Shown here: in pieces, positions 11,248 through 22,569 of the stretch | How the letters are laid out: each line of letters opens with the position of its first letter | Position numbering within the stretch: position 1 is the stretch's first letter | Source of the DNA: Prostheceraeus crozeri | Lineage: Eukaryota; Platyhelminthes; Polycladida; Euryleptidae | DNA: 64,000 bases | Assembly (NCBI GenBank): GCA_907163375.1 | Contig: CAJQUW010011540.1 | Coordinates: 89,680-153,679 of the forward strand | Direction of reading: 5' to 3' | The notes under the pieces: model-generated | Told to the model about the DNA's origin: nothing | The model's input: the letters and a program-made list of their open reading frames with translations, nothing else | Database searches by the model: none | Made by a program: the position numbers and the translations under genes

Positions 11248-11718
11248 TCACGAGGAAATGTGGTGAAACAGTGTGCTGTATGTGTGCATGATGATTTTAT
11301 GAACTAAAGAACGCCCATCACTCACTCCATCACTGAAAGAAAACATGAATGAGTTGAGATGATAGTCATTCGTATGCATGTGTAAAACTCTTACTTCATT
11401 ATCCGATATCACAATGACATCTTCACTCGCTTCCACTTCCTCACTTTCTATGTTATCACTTTCCATGTTATCACTTTCGACCGTCTCGCTCTCGCTGGTT
11501 GCCATCTCGGCCTCGCTCCCCACCGTCTCGCTCTCACTCGGAGATTCCTGCAGATCCATCATCGGGGATTCGGGTGGAGGTATGACGTTCGATTCATCGA
11601 ACAAGGAATAGTATTTCATAAAATGAAATACTATATCCTCACTCTCATCGGAGAGAAACGTTTCACCCATATAAGTAATCCTATATGGGGTAACTTGAGC
11701 AGTTGGCTTCTCGGACAT
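11248..11718 (-). CDS. Small acidic Ser/Glu-rich protein in the element core, with SUMO-interacting-like motif
   Basis: Open frame of 156 codons, the only convincing candidate gene of the 12-kb element. I chose the ATG at 11718 (MSEKPTAQV) because it has A at -3; the frame opens slightly upstream without an earlier ATG. The N-terminal 45 residues are mixed (PYRITYMGETFLSDESED). Residues 50-100 are a low-complexity run of SESETV and MESDN/IESDN repeats, strongly acidic. DVIVISDNE follows at about 105-113. A hydrophobic VIVI core flanked by Asp/Glu is the known form of a SUMO-interacting motif. No catalytic domain or membrane segment is seen. It could be a regulatory or transcription-linked factor, but the function is unknown. 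The acidic repeats could also keep a frame open by composition alone, so coding is likely but not proven. Confidence 0.5.
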   Translation of the reverse strand: MSEKPTAQVTPYRITYMGETFLSDESEDIVFHFMKYYSLFDESNVIPPPESPMMDLQESPSESETVGSEAEMATSESETVESDNMESDNIESEEVEASEDVIVISDNEVRVLHMHTNDYHLNSFMFSFSDGVSDGRSLVHKIIMHTYSTLFHHISS

Positions 11719-12680
11719 GATTATGATAGTAAAATGCACGAGACTCTGCTTTATAGGAGAATGATACAGCCTTTCAAATGTCTGGTTCGCGCAATCAAAT
11801 CGCTCTAAGCTTATGTTTGGTGGACGAAAAGGGAAGTCATATTTTCATTGACTGCCATCCTCAACCACTCAACAAACTTAGATGCATTTATCGCGTGAAT
11901 CTCCCTTCCGGTCGGATAGCAATGACCTGTGTGGGAATCAGCTAGGTGGGAGGTCGGAGATGGCGATAAGTTCCTGCATCCTTGCTCGTGGGACAGATGC
12001 GATAGATCTCTGTTTCATGTGACAGACGAGTGCCAGAGAGAGCGCGTACATCTTTGTGTTCTACTCTATCTGCCGAGAGCTAGCGCGACAGACGATCGCC
12101 AACCGGCTGCGCTGTCATTCATCTTTGTGTTCTACTCAATCTGCTGAGGGGCTAGCGAGACAACCAGGCGTCAGAGAGCACTTATGATTCTTTGTGGGCA
12201 CAGGAGGGGTTTTTTCACTGATAGGTTTTATGACAAACATTTTGAATGGTAGCGTGTTGACTATTGCAAGCCATGTTAAATGTCATGTTTTCATCGTCTG
12301 CATTCACTCAGAAAATGCTGTTTCCTACAAATTAGTTTTCTCAACAGACGTATTCATTGTGTGAGTTCAAGGGTCGAGTCGTTGAACTAAGACTTATGCG
12401 TTTCTACAGGTCTTGATATCAGCTTTCAACACGCCTGCAATCTATGAAAGTTTTACCAACATAAAGTTGTTGACATAAAGTTTCTTACACCGCAGTTCAT
12501 GTTTACGACTTTCATTTGAATGTCAGATTTGTATGTTCATCTGTCTATGATGAGTGTAAACGTTGTCACAGTTCTCCTTTATTTCCCGTAAACTAGTTGT
12601 GACACTTTTGTGTTTCACTTCATCTATCAGGTTGATTTTTATCTCACACATAATGTTTCCTATCTCATATGCATTCGACT
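11719..12680. promoter_or_regulatory. Upstream part of core: possible promoter region with a short duplication
   Basis: Sequence 5' of the acidic-protein frame. CATCTTTGTGTTCTACTC occurs at 12048-12065 and again at 12119-12136, each followed by CTGC.GAG..GCTAGCG, a tandem duplication of about 71 bp. CpG-containing words are denser in 11890-12180 than nearby. This would fit a promoter, but no clear TATA box or initiator can be assigned. Confidence 0.25.
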
Positions 12681-13639
12681 AACAACAAGTTGCTATGTCT
12701 ATACTTGTATGCTGTCGATGCAGAATGCAAACACGCTGTTTTTATTTACAAAACACACACACATTCAATTTGATAAAGGCAAACAACACATTTAGTAAAG
12801 CTGGTACGCTAATGATTGTGACTGCAGAAACATTTCACAAAACTTTTTTCAACGTTCACTAAGTTTCACAACAACCTGTCAAAGACTTCTTACAAAACTT
12901 ATTTCAACATTTGCATTTAAGCGAACATGTGCTTCACATATTCTACACGAACGGTTAACACATGTCATATAAAACCCTAAATCCAACCGTAGAGGAGCCT
13001 AGCCTTGGATGATGAACTTTACGACCCACGCGATTCAATGTCATGGAATACATACTCAACGTGTGTGACAACATCTGGTTTTATAAAACATTCAACACTT
13101 ATTCCTATCCATCTCACTTTTATATCCAACATGTTAAACTTAGACTTGGGTTCAACCACTCAAGTCATCAAAAACTTGCATGCGTTGTCTAATATTCAAT
13201 TCATTCTGTACACAGATTCGCTTTACTTCACATCCAAAGTTAATGACTACCTAACAGATGTATTCACTCTGAATTTACACTTCACCGTTTGTGAAAAGAC
13301 TGTCACATAAAAGATTTTACACACTGCAGTCCGGATCTCAACTAAGGATTAAAACTTTCTAGTGCTGTGGCGAACACTGTTTTCATATAACATTCTAAAC
13401 TCTCATTGCAGTAGAAAACTGCTTTTAGTAAACCTGATGAAGCTAATCTAACAGTCATGAAGTTTGAATTTTCTAATAGGAAACATTTGGCAACTGTCTC
13501 CAATAAAACTTTCTAACACTGTGAAAATAAGTTACAAGACAATCTACATTGTGCAGTAAAACCTTCTAAAACTTTCTAGTGCTGTGATGAGTTCGGTCAG
13601 TCATACAACGTCAATGATCAAACATTATTTTCACAAACG
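12681..13639. other. Inner part of right arm with the mirrored 101-codon frame
   Basis: Inverse copy of 8901-9859, containing the 13005-13310 frame. The inner boundary is sharp: AACAACAAG at 12681 is the last shared block, and the core beyond it is unrelated to the left side. Confidence 0.4.
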
Positions 13640-14500
13640 TTTGTCGCGGTAATATTATTTGACTACACTAACGCTAGCATTTCATGACACTTGTGTTTCA
13701 TAAAACGTCATGATCAAACTTTTCTAACTATACATCAACCTGTGTTGCAGTAAAACTTTTACAAACCATGATACACTTTCTGACTAGACCTACGAATACA
13801 ACGTCAATGATCAAACTTTACTTTTACAAACGTGTGTCACAGTAAAACTACTTGACTACACTAACTTTGCAAACCATGATACACTTTCTGATTAGACTTA
13901 CGAATACAACTTCAATGATCAAGTTTTCTAACTATACATCAACCTGTGCTGCAGTAAAACCTTTGTACAACATGATGAAGTTTCTGACTAGACTTACGAA
14001 TAAACGTCATGATCAAACTTTCTAACTATACATCAGCCTGTGTTACAGTAAAAATATTTGACTACACTAACTTTGCAAACCATGATACACTTTTTGATGA
14101 CACTCACAAATACAACTTCAATGATCAAATTTTCTAACTATACATCAACCTGTGCTGCAGTAAAACCTCTGTACAACATGATGAAGTTTCTGATTAGACT
14201 TACGAATAAACGTCATGATCAAACTTTCTAACTATACATCAACCTGTGTTACAGTAAAAATATTTGACTATACTAAACTTTGCTTTTACAAACCATGATA
14301 CACTTTCTGATGACACTCACGAATAAACGTCATGATCAAACTTTCTAACTATACATCAACCTGTGTTGCAATAAAACATTTGTACAACATGATAAAGTTT
14401 CTGACTAGACTTACGAATAAACCTTCAATGATCAATCTTTCTAACTATACATCAACCTGTGCTGCAGTAAAACTTTTGTACGACACTGACAAGAGCTTGT
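13640..14500 (+). repeat. Inner tandem array, right arm: about 100-bp units
   Basis: TCTAACTATACATCAACCTG occurs at about 13725, 13927, 14021, 14134, 14226, 14342 and 14443, alternating with CATGATACACTTTCTGA-type spacers. It is the inverse of the left inner array and differs from it at only occasional bases. Confidence 0.8.
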
Positions 14501-15738
14501 TCACTAGCGAAGAGAGAATTCTGTGATGTGTTGCGTGTGGCGCATGAATGTCCTCCCTTCATTCCATTCATCATTTCGTCATCGTGATAGAGACAAGAAG
14601 AACTGATGGTTCATTCTCTCATGGTTGGCCAACTGTCGGGAGACAAGTGCAATGGAGATTTTATGAGGTAACCTGTGGCAGATAGCTAAATGTCGCCCTG
14701 GCGGTCAGAGTACAACGTTGAGACGAAACATTGCAGACATGACGCAGAGAGGTTTCACAAGGATTACCATTGCCCACGTCCCGTGCAGCTACGGACTTCA
14801 CCGCTGTCTCGAAATCACCCACAGGAAGTATCACACCGAAAATCGTGCACCGTCCATGACTTGATCGCCAGACATGAAAACCGGTGGAGTTGGTAAGAGG
14901 TTGGCAGACTTTGATCAGCTTGATAGCAAGCCGTAGAGAGCGAGCTTGATTCACCAGGGTTTTGCAATGGAGATGTTTAGAGGCCACCCATGACAAGATA
15001 GCTAAGACTCAACCGATTGGCGTTCAAAGTGCTACCTTGAGAACTGTGTCAAATGCCCAACATGAGACGACCTCCAGGGGTTTTGGTCTAAACTATGACA
15101 CACTCCCTTGCCACACTTATCACTACGGCATCGTCCGCCGTCCCGAAGGAACACCCTGTCAGTGGAATATTACAGCAAAACTCTCCATGTCTTGCTTGCT
15201 TTCAGTGAAAAGCCGCTTAGTCCATGAGAAGACTGGCTCAGATATCATGACAAATCCTTTCGTTGACTTCAGCAGGGTCGAAAACCCCAGAAAACCTCCA
15301 AAACTAGTGAATTTAAATTTTTCAACTTTTTAGCACTACTTATGAAATTTTATAAGTAGTCTATCACTTAGGGCAGGTCAATAGCAACCGAACCTTTTTT
15401 GAATCAAGTCAAACGGACTTGTAGAAGCAAAGTTACAAGCCTTTAAAGTTTTGGAGTCTTTTATGGCCTGGAGACGAAGGTCATCTCCTGGCGAACCTCT
15501 AAGTCTGACGCCTTAGCTGAGTTCAGCAATGAAATTTTCTAAGTCGCTTTCTTACAGAAACCCGGTTTTTCAGATTTCCAATGCTATCATCGGAGCTCCG
15601 GAGTTCACCTACCCCAACCCAGTCGGGAGGAGAACTGATTTCCACAAGCCGAGTTTCCACTTATATAGTGTGTGGCGATCAGCTGATGACGTAATACCCA
15701 TCATTCAAACACTAAAACCCGTCTATCTCCGGTTCTAG
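14501..15738. other. Unique part of right arm between the two arrays
   Basis: Inverse copy of 6801-8039. It holds open frames of up to 123 codons (14962-15333, plus; 14661-14996, minus) without recognisable motifs. Single-base differences from the left arm occur, for example near 14960 against 7580. Confidence 0.5.
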
Positions 15739-15749
15739 TGCTCCGATTG

Positions 15750-16960
15750 AGCTGGAAATACGCCATTTCCATGTAGAATTTGACGCTGAATCCGAATCTG
15801 CCCTCCATTTTCCCATCCGATGCTTCGTTTTGGCTCTACAGCCCACAGCCATCGCAAAAATTCTAACTTAGTCGTTTTTTCGCCAAGGTCCCAAATTTTC
15901 AATAACATCTCACCTCTAAACGAAGGTAGATATGAACAAGCCATGTTTTCCACTGAATTTGTCCCACTCCCAGCTTTCAAACGAGCTATGGCACGACAAA
16001 ATCCGTCCACTGGAAGCCAAGATCGAAGCTAGCTCTCCCGAGGGGGGGGGAGGTCTTCAAAACTTTTTCTCTCCGATTGAGTTGGGAAGAAGTTTCTAGA
16101 CCCAACTTTGACCAAAACGTCCGAATTTGCACTCCATTTTCCCATCCGAGCACTCCTTCATGTCGAAAAACGATTTTTCTCATCCCAAAACCTCCAACAC
16201 CTGCCTTTTCCAACTCTGACGGTTTCCTGCCATTTTCCTCCCTAAACCCAGGAAAATGAGTCCAAACTGAGCTTTCCACTGCATTTTTCTCTTTTTTAGC
16301 TTTCAAATGAGCTATTGCACGACTTTCTACGATGTCTACAACCAAAGTTCGGTAGATCGCTGCCGAGGGGGGGAGGTCAGAACTTTTTCTCTTCGATTGA
16401 GTTGGGAAGAAGTTCCTAGACGCAACTTTGACCAAAACGTCCGAATTTGCACTCCGTTTTCCCATCGGAGACCTCCATCTGCCCGAAAAACGACTTTTCT
16501 CATCCCAAAACATCCAAAACCTACCTTTTCCAACTCTGACGGTTTCTTGCCATTTTCCTCCCTAAACCCAGGAAAATGAGTCCAAACTGAGCTTTCCAGG
16601 GCATTTTTCTCACTCTTTGCTTTCAAATGTGCTATTGCACGACTTTGTGCGATGTCTACAACCAAAGTTAGAAGATCGCTGCCGAGGGGGGGGGGAGGTT
16701 AGAACTTTTTCTCTCCAATGTCGCTGGAAACATCCTTCCGAACCCAAAATTTCACGTAGAGTCCGAATCTGCACTCCGTTTTCCCATCCGAGGCCTCCTT
16801 CTGCTCGAAAAACGACTTTTCTCATCCCAACACCACCAACACTCGCCCTTTCCTCACTCACTCCCTCACACGTCACCTTCCTTCCCTTACCCGAACACTC
16901 CTTCCTTCCTTCCAGAGGGGGGGAGGGACCTGTTTCCTCCTCACGGACCCATTCCTCCCA
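15750..16960 (-). repeat. Outer tandem array, right arm: three full units plus a partial one
   Basis: Inverse copy of the left array. GAGCTATTGCACGAC-type landmarks lie at about 15984, 16309 and 16629. A further, partly homologous unit runs to about 16860, then a CT-rich stretch leads to the terminus. The copy number differs from the left arm (five), which explains the 400-bp arm-length difference and points to slippage or unequal exchange after insertion. Confidence 0.75.
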
Positions 16961-17002
16961 ACACATCCTTGGCGAACTCCCTTCCTGCCAGAGGGGGGGG
17001 GG

Positions 17003-17035
17003 GCTGAGTCAGCATGATGACTCATCGATGACTCA
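17003..17035. promoter_or_regulatory. Cluster of three AP-1/Maf-type bZIP motifs in the right terminus
   Basis: Mirror image of the left cluster: TGAGTCA at 17005-17011 within GCTGAGTCAGCA, then TGACTCA at 17018-17024 and 17029-17035. The second and third left motifs have exact right-hand partners. Confidence 0.45.
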
Positions 17036-17079
17036 TCACTGCACCGCACTGCGCTTGAATTTGGAATGGGGTTACTACT

Positions 17080-17085
17080 GAGATA
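17080..17085. repeat. Right target-site duplication GAGATA
   Basis: Partner of the word at 5053-5058. It starts directly after the terminal TTACTACT of the 12-kb element. Confidence 0.75.
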
Positions 17086-18880
17086 ATTTTGTTTGTTCCA
17101 AAACTTTATAATCAATGATGCTTTCATTTTGTGAAAGTGAGATGAGAACCGAGATGAACTATAATTGACCACGTTCACCTATATTTTCACAATAATTTCA
17201 CGTGTATAGTGTTGCCCAGTTCTTCCATTTATAAGCTCCACACGGTTGTGAAAACAAAGGAGATAAGTCATTAGGTACGTGGTCAAATGTATGAGTTCTT
17301 TCGCAAATACGACTGCAATGAAAAATGTGATTTTTTAGGGAGACACAAGCCATCATTTAAGACGGATTGAAATGGATTGAACACCCAATTCAGTGACCCA
17401 ACCTCGTAATTGGCGCATGTTACACAGACGGAGTGAAGGTGTAGCACATGTAATTCGTTAGAATCAGAATAGAACAGCTTTCAATTTGGTTTACTTAAGA
17501 CAGGACGCATGCAGATTAGGCTTCCATGTTTTGCAAAACGTGCTGTGATAACATATTAGTTCTGTACAATTTGAATCCATAATTTCGAAGCACGTATAGA
17601 CAATATGTAGGCCTTATCTCAATTTGCAGGATTTTGGCATTGAAGTCAAACTAAGCTTAATGAAGTCTCCAAGATTTCACATTTACAAATGGTCTTATTT
17701 TGTTCCTCATCTGTTCGTCAAGTAAGTTGTTTGGAAGTAGGTCAATATTTACTGTACTCGTATATATTAGCATAGTCAACATGCATCTAATATATTGACA
17801 GCAAGTCTAGGGTGCATTAAATAGAATACAAAGTAACAAATAACGGATAAATCTTGATGCTGCGTATTTTGTAATTCATTGTAGAAACACACCAAACATG
17901 TCTATTTCGACTGGTCGTATAATTTTGCACATTTAAATCAGCTCCAGGAGATTCCGAATTATACGTAGGCCTATTCTATTGTGAACAAGGTAAATTAAAT
18001 TAAGTGTAATTATGTGGACTCTAGTTATTCATGCAGGCTTATTTGATTGCAGTGGTAAAATAAATACTTCTCTGAACCAGTCTAATGATTGAAAATATTT
18101 TAATACGAAGAAAATGAAGAAATTTATTGCTATTTGGAATTTTTGTTAAAAGGAGAATGAAAAAGTTTAATATTTGGAATATTTATCACTAGAACTAAAT
18201 GTCATTTTCTGAAAATAATGCTTTTCCATTGCAATGTAGATTTTCATATTTATGTAGATACTCATTAATACTCATTAGATACTCAATAAACAGGCAGATA
18301 AATTACGATCTAATCTTATAAACAACTATTCTTTTTAAAGAATTTTATGTCGGTATTCTAAGTAGGCCTGCTGCTAATGAAAACAAGTTCTTTTACCACA
18401 AACCGCGCAGCAAAGCAGATGTCACCACACTTAATTGCTCAACAGTCTCGAAAAAATCGAAGCATAAAGCTTGATCTGACAAGGAGATTCACATTTTGAT
18501 GCATTCAATGAAGAATGTTAATGACAAATGGTTTGCGGTAAATCATGCAGGAAAAATACATGTATTCTTATCATGCAAATATCAGCATTCTAGTTTATGA
18601 CGATCAACATTGGTCGACTTTGATAGTCAAGCTCATACCGGTCATGCCGGCCGGGTACTGGCCAGTCATGTTAATGCCTGACCGAACTGGCCAGGCGCCG
18701 GTACTTGTCCGACTGGTATGCCGATCGGCATACCGATTCCACCTCTAATTTACCTTCTGTGAAAGAACCCAGCTGGGATGTGTCTAAGCATAGCGCTCAG
18801 CTGTGTTTTTAATCAACGCTGCCTTTTAAACGAACCGTGATAGATTGACTGTGACCGTTGACTTTTTCAGATATATCATT
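17086..18880. other. No recognisable gene
   Basis: AT-rich sequence right of the 12-kb element. A GC-rich patch at 18640-18740 includes a perfect 20-bp palindrome, GGTATGCCGATCGGCATACC, at 18715-18734. Similar CCGGT-rich text occurs at 53535-53640. Confidence 0.5.
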
Positions 18881-19139
18881 TCCCGTCCCTGCCCAATCTA
18901 TGGACTTCTTGGCTTGCTAATCTGCCTCCAAGTATGTCGATGTGCTTAAGAGCCCGATGTGGAGAGGGTCAAATTGTTATCAGCTGCTACTACATCATGA
19001 GCTCCAACAAAAATATTAACATGCAGCCATTCTATAAAAAAATAAATATAAACATTCCTCTAACATGGATCGACCGATGGTGCTGTCATCAGAATGTGTA
19101 TTTATCAGTATTACTGAGTACATGGATTAACCTGATGTT

Positions 19140-19779
19140 CTGGCGGTGAGATTGACATGCTTTGATTTAACGAAGGCATTTCATAAAATTCTGCCAAACG
19201 TCTTACTAAGCAGACTTGTTGAGGGAGGTGCAAGTGGAGGTTTCATAACATGGTTGAAAGTTATTTGACGAAGAGGTTGATTCGTATTAAAATGGAACCT
19301 GCATTTGTCCCCCCTCTCAATGTTCCGTCGGGAATCCCACAGGGATCACTGATGGGTCCTTTTATTGTATGCTGTGCTCATGGGCTCGCTCTCAGTTTCA
19401 TATTTGTCAACTGTAGTTATCCATGCTCATTATGTAAGCCTGATTGAACTGATTTGTGAAAATGTCGCATTGTGATAATTTATTGGATATTTTCGCTTGA
19501 ATTCGTCGAAATCATATGACTCTTAATTTGCGTAAGCAAATGGCACTACGATGTGGCGCTCCTTGTACGTCTATTCATCCTGATATTGAGGTTGTAAGTA
19601 AATGCAAGGTAATTGGTGTCATTTGGAATGACAAGCACAAATGACATTTGCATGTTGATGCTGTATTGAAAACTTACTCGCAGCGTTTATATACAATACG
19701 TCTTTTAAAATTATAATCTTCGTTATCGCCAGCCCAATTTGTGAATGCATATAACTCAATCATTTTGTCCCAACTCTTA
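19140..19779 (+). pseudogene. LINE reverse transcriptase, 5' portion of a split copy
   Basis: Remnant of a CR1/L2-like RT. CFDLTKAFHKILPN at about 19158-19200 is motif A, with the first catalytic Asp in FDLTKAF. VEGGASGGFITWLKSYL and TKRLIRIKMEP follow at 19218-19300. VPSGIPQGSLMGP at about 19323-19362 is motif B. The YADD box is lost. At 19590-19660 KCKVIGVIWNDKHK matches the usual KYLGV-type thumb. The frame VNAYNSIILSQLLY stops at 19781, where a 4.3-kb element is inserted, and resumes at 24069. Frames change several times, so it is dead. Confidence 0.75.
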
Positions 19780-20534
19780 TACCAGTTGTCCCAAAAAAGT
19801 GCCGAAAAGCGCTTATAACTTCACCAATTTCCATTCGACTCAGCTGACGTTTTGCATACAATTGTAAAATACCCACAAATTTTTGTCTGTAAAGTTTGAA
19901 GTTTGAATATTTAGTACTCTTAGAGAAAAATAGGCATAAGTTCAAATCCTGCATATTTCTCTTGGTGAAGCTCAAGATATCGGACATATTGATATCCGAT
20001 TTCCATCCATCAATCGTGATCACAGCACGTTAGTTAGTATGATCAGGGATGTCCATGAATCATAGAAAGTGTCAGGGATTTCCATTCCAACTCTCAATCC
20101 GTAGGATTTAGCGTAGGCTGCTTTTCTACCGAATTAGGTTTCTGGGCATATGGCTTTCATGAGTTATAAGAACCTTTATTTCATCAATCAATTGGTTATA
20201 ATTATGGGCGGTTACACTACGGTTGCTCAATTGCTCCCGAAGTTCAAGAAAATGATCTAAATGCAGATGTGTCATCATTACAATTATCAGATATATTGTC
20301 AAACACCTGAAGATCACAAATTTTCTCTTTCCTTCAAACGAAAGTATTATAGGATAATTCTGTTAGGACTGAATTCACGATGACCTCCCTCTCTCACTCC
20401 TCTCCGTTATATCAGCAATACCCGACCAAGAAGCAGTCATGAATTTGAAATATTTATTAGACTTTTTGGGACTGTGCACCTGAATTTATGATCGGTTGAT
20501 GTAAGCCAATCATTTGTAATAAACTTTAATCAGT

Positions 20535-20965
20535 GGACGGGATGGAATAATAGATAGTTGGGCGTAGCGGAGGATCGGCAATGTGTTTCACTAAGAAATT
20601 GTTTGAGCTTTTGTGATCCTTCTGAACTAGTGAACGGAGAGTTCGATTTGTGACGTGATTATCTGCCATTATATAAAGTATGGATATCCACCAGAAGACT
20701 TCACAATCTCAATAGCATTCACTAAAATTTGCTTGATCAATTTTGAAGTCAGTGGAAATGCTGGAAAGAGACATAACAAATGCACGGATGGGTTTTCAAA
20801 AACAAAGGCTTTACCATCATTGATAGAATAGTATGGACTGCTGTTTTTACGCGAGTCACCAGCATGTCCGATAATGTATTTTCCGCAATATCTAAGAGAT
20901 GACAAAATCTTCATATCATCACACACCACTTGTCCAGGAGAACCTGAAAATGTATAGTTTTGCAA
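20535..20965 (-). pseudogene. P-element/THAP-type transposase catalytic-region remnant
   Basis: The minus strand reads DDMKILSSLRYCGKYIIGHAG, quoted in parts: DDMKILSSLRY, GKYIIGHAG. Then come VHLLCLFPAFPLTSKLI and IEIVKSSGGYPYFI. After a one-base shift near 20669, MADNHVTNRTLRSLV continues to about 20535. The arrangement of an Asp-rich DEM-like start, a conserved hydrophobic block, and GG followed by a short strand and (C/A)DN..N is that of the RNase H-like region of P/THAP9-related transposases as I know the family. No THAP zinc finger or C-terminal part is visible. Frameshifts make it non-functional. It sits in the 4.3-kb TA-flanked element, although classical P elements duplicate 8 bp, so the assignment needs a profile search. 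Confidence 0.45.
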
Positions 20966-21161
20966 AGTTCTAGTGACTCTTATTCCGATACTTTCCGATT
21001 ATTCCGATATTTTGGAAGCTTTCAATGTTTTCCGCCAATGTGCGAGTAGTTGGATGTGGAAATGGAAGAAAAAATCATTTAGTAATATTTATTGTCTGCT
21101 ATCTGTTGGATTAATCCATTCAGCTACTGATTTGATCGATTTGATAATATGTCATTCATAC

Positions 21162-21816
21162 CATAGAGTAGGAATATATAGGTAGAGTGTCGACTCAAAA
21201 AAGTATCTATATACAGTGAAAATTTTTATATCAAAAGATTCAGTTTTTTGTGGAGATTGCGTTCCCGTGGTCCAAAAAATTATTTGAGCACTTTCGAAAA
21301 AAGTCAAAATTTGCCAATTTATATACTACCGAGATGACTCTTCTATGTAAGTAGTATACAGCAAGTTGGATATCAAAAGGAATGAATACTTACTGATACG
21401 CATCCTAATCAACCGGAAATTAAGCTGATTATCAAGGGAACTTCATGATCCGTTTTATAATGGACGTCTTCATGAAAATGTCGACATCTCATTGTGTTTC
21501 CTTGGCTGAAATTTCTTGCTTCTAATTCATGAAAGCAATAGCAGGTCATCGAGTTGCCAATTTAACAAATATTACCTCTCCAAGGCTGTCACGAAACGGA
21601 CAATCTGTAAAATAACACCATTTCCTTCTGCTTTGCTATCATGATCAATCAATTCCGTTGTAATTTCTTCAAAACTGCATAAATGTGCATATCTCACATT
21701 AGGAAACAATTCCGATTGTATCTCCCTTGAGTTCATTTAATAAAATCGAAAGTGTATACACATTGGGGATTTAATAAATGCGGAGTTACCACTCTATCTA
21801 ATATACTTACTCTATG
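21162..21816. mobile_element. Non-autonomous DNA element, copy 1 (655 bp, 8-bp target duplication)
   Basis: Ends CATAGAGTA...TACTCTATG with terminal inverted repeats of about 28 bp that continue to GGTAGAGTG. It is flanked by ATTCATAC at 21154-21161 and 21817-21824. No ORF is recognised. It is inserted in the 4.3-kb element, so it is younger than that insertion. It shares about 600 bp with the copy at 25609-26454. Confidence 0.85.
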
Positions 21817-22569
21817 ATTCATACTTTTCATGAAGTATAGCACATTTCCCAAATGTGATGATCTCTCTGATATATGCTAGCCAAGCATTGTGGGTGGAAT
21901 TGAGAAAAGTTATGTACCTGGGTATCCTTTCAGCTGTCAAATATGAATAAGCTTGAAGCAAGACTATTTGAGGCCTTCATCAGTAAGCATACATGATCAA
22001 GAATTTCTGACGGTGCTGCTAAACAAGCTATTCTCTGTGAATGAAATCGATAGGATACTCTTTCAGCTGCAGGCGTAAGTATTGTTTGAATGATCATAAT
22101 CAATAATTCACATAATTCTAAATTTCTTTAAATTCATATATTTTGTCGAGAATTTGATTCCAATGTTCAATTGATACTCAGTTGGAATTTTTTGTGACTA
22201 AATGTATATTCCACGCAGAATACCTGCAGTGTTGTTAATGCAAGAATCGAAAATAATAGATTGTATGGCTATCAGATGTCCACTTCTTATTCAATGCTTT
22301 GGCTTTTTGCAAGACCAGTGTCATGCACAAATACTCATAGTTTTTGCTGCTATCTCTAAATCAATGATGTTAGGAATGGCGTTAATGCACTTGTCTTTGT
22401 TTTTTTGTTTCTGATTGGAAATTACAATTTACGACAGCGCGCTTTCTGAACATCCTTGATGAAAATTCTGCTATCTGCTTTTTCAAACCGGTCTACGCTA
22501 GATCCCACGGATTGAGAGTTGGAAATTCCTAACACTTTCTATGTTTCATAAACATCCCTTGCATGATCA

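Larger units (their letters stand above)
5059..17079. mobile_element. 12.0-kb palindromic (foldback) element with 4.4-4.8-kb inverted arms
   Basis: Left end AGTAGTAACCCC (5059) and right end GGGGTTACTACT (17079) are exact inverse complements. Immediately outside lies the same 6-bp word, GAGATA, at 5053-5058 and 17080-17085. The inverted arms run 5059-9859 and 12681-17079; homology stops sharply at both inner positions. In the inner 3 kb of each arm, mirrored coordinates sum to 22539-22540, and only occasional mismatches were seen in the stretches compared. A 400-bp offset arises in the outer tandem array, which has more copies on the left. The core 9860-12680 is single copy. A 6-bp duplication with 5'-AG ends is what Maverick/Polinton integrases make (known for that family), but no polymerase B, integrase, protease or capsid gene is present. 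Other readings are a novel foldback family or a non-autonomous derivative of an unknown autonomous partner. Confidence 0.85.

Noticed and set aside
11378-11611. 77-codon plus-strand Ser/Leu-rich frame
   Set aside because: It is the antisense shadow of the acidic repeat region of the core protein.
13005-13310. 101-codon frame found identically in both arms of the 12-kb element
   Set aside because: It begins at TTG with no early ATG, has no domain, and identity between copies is explained by the near-identity of the arms, not by selection.
14661-15333. 111- and 123-codon frames in the right arm
   Set aside because: No known motif, the two overlap on opposite strands, and at least one is cut short in the mirrored left-arm copy.
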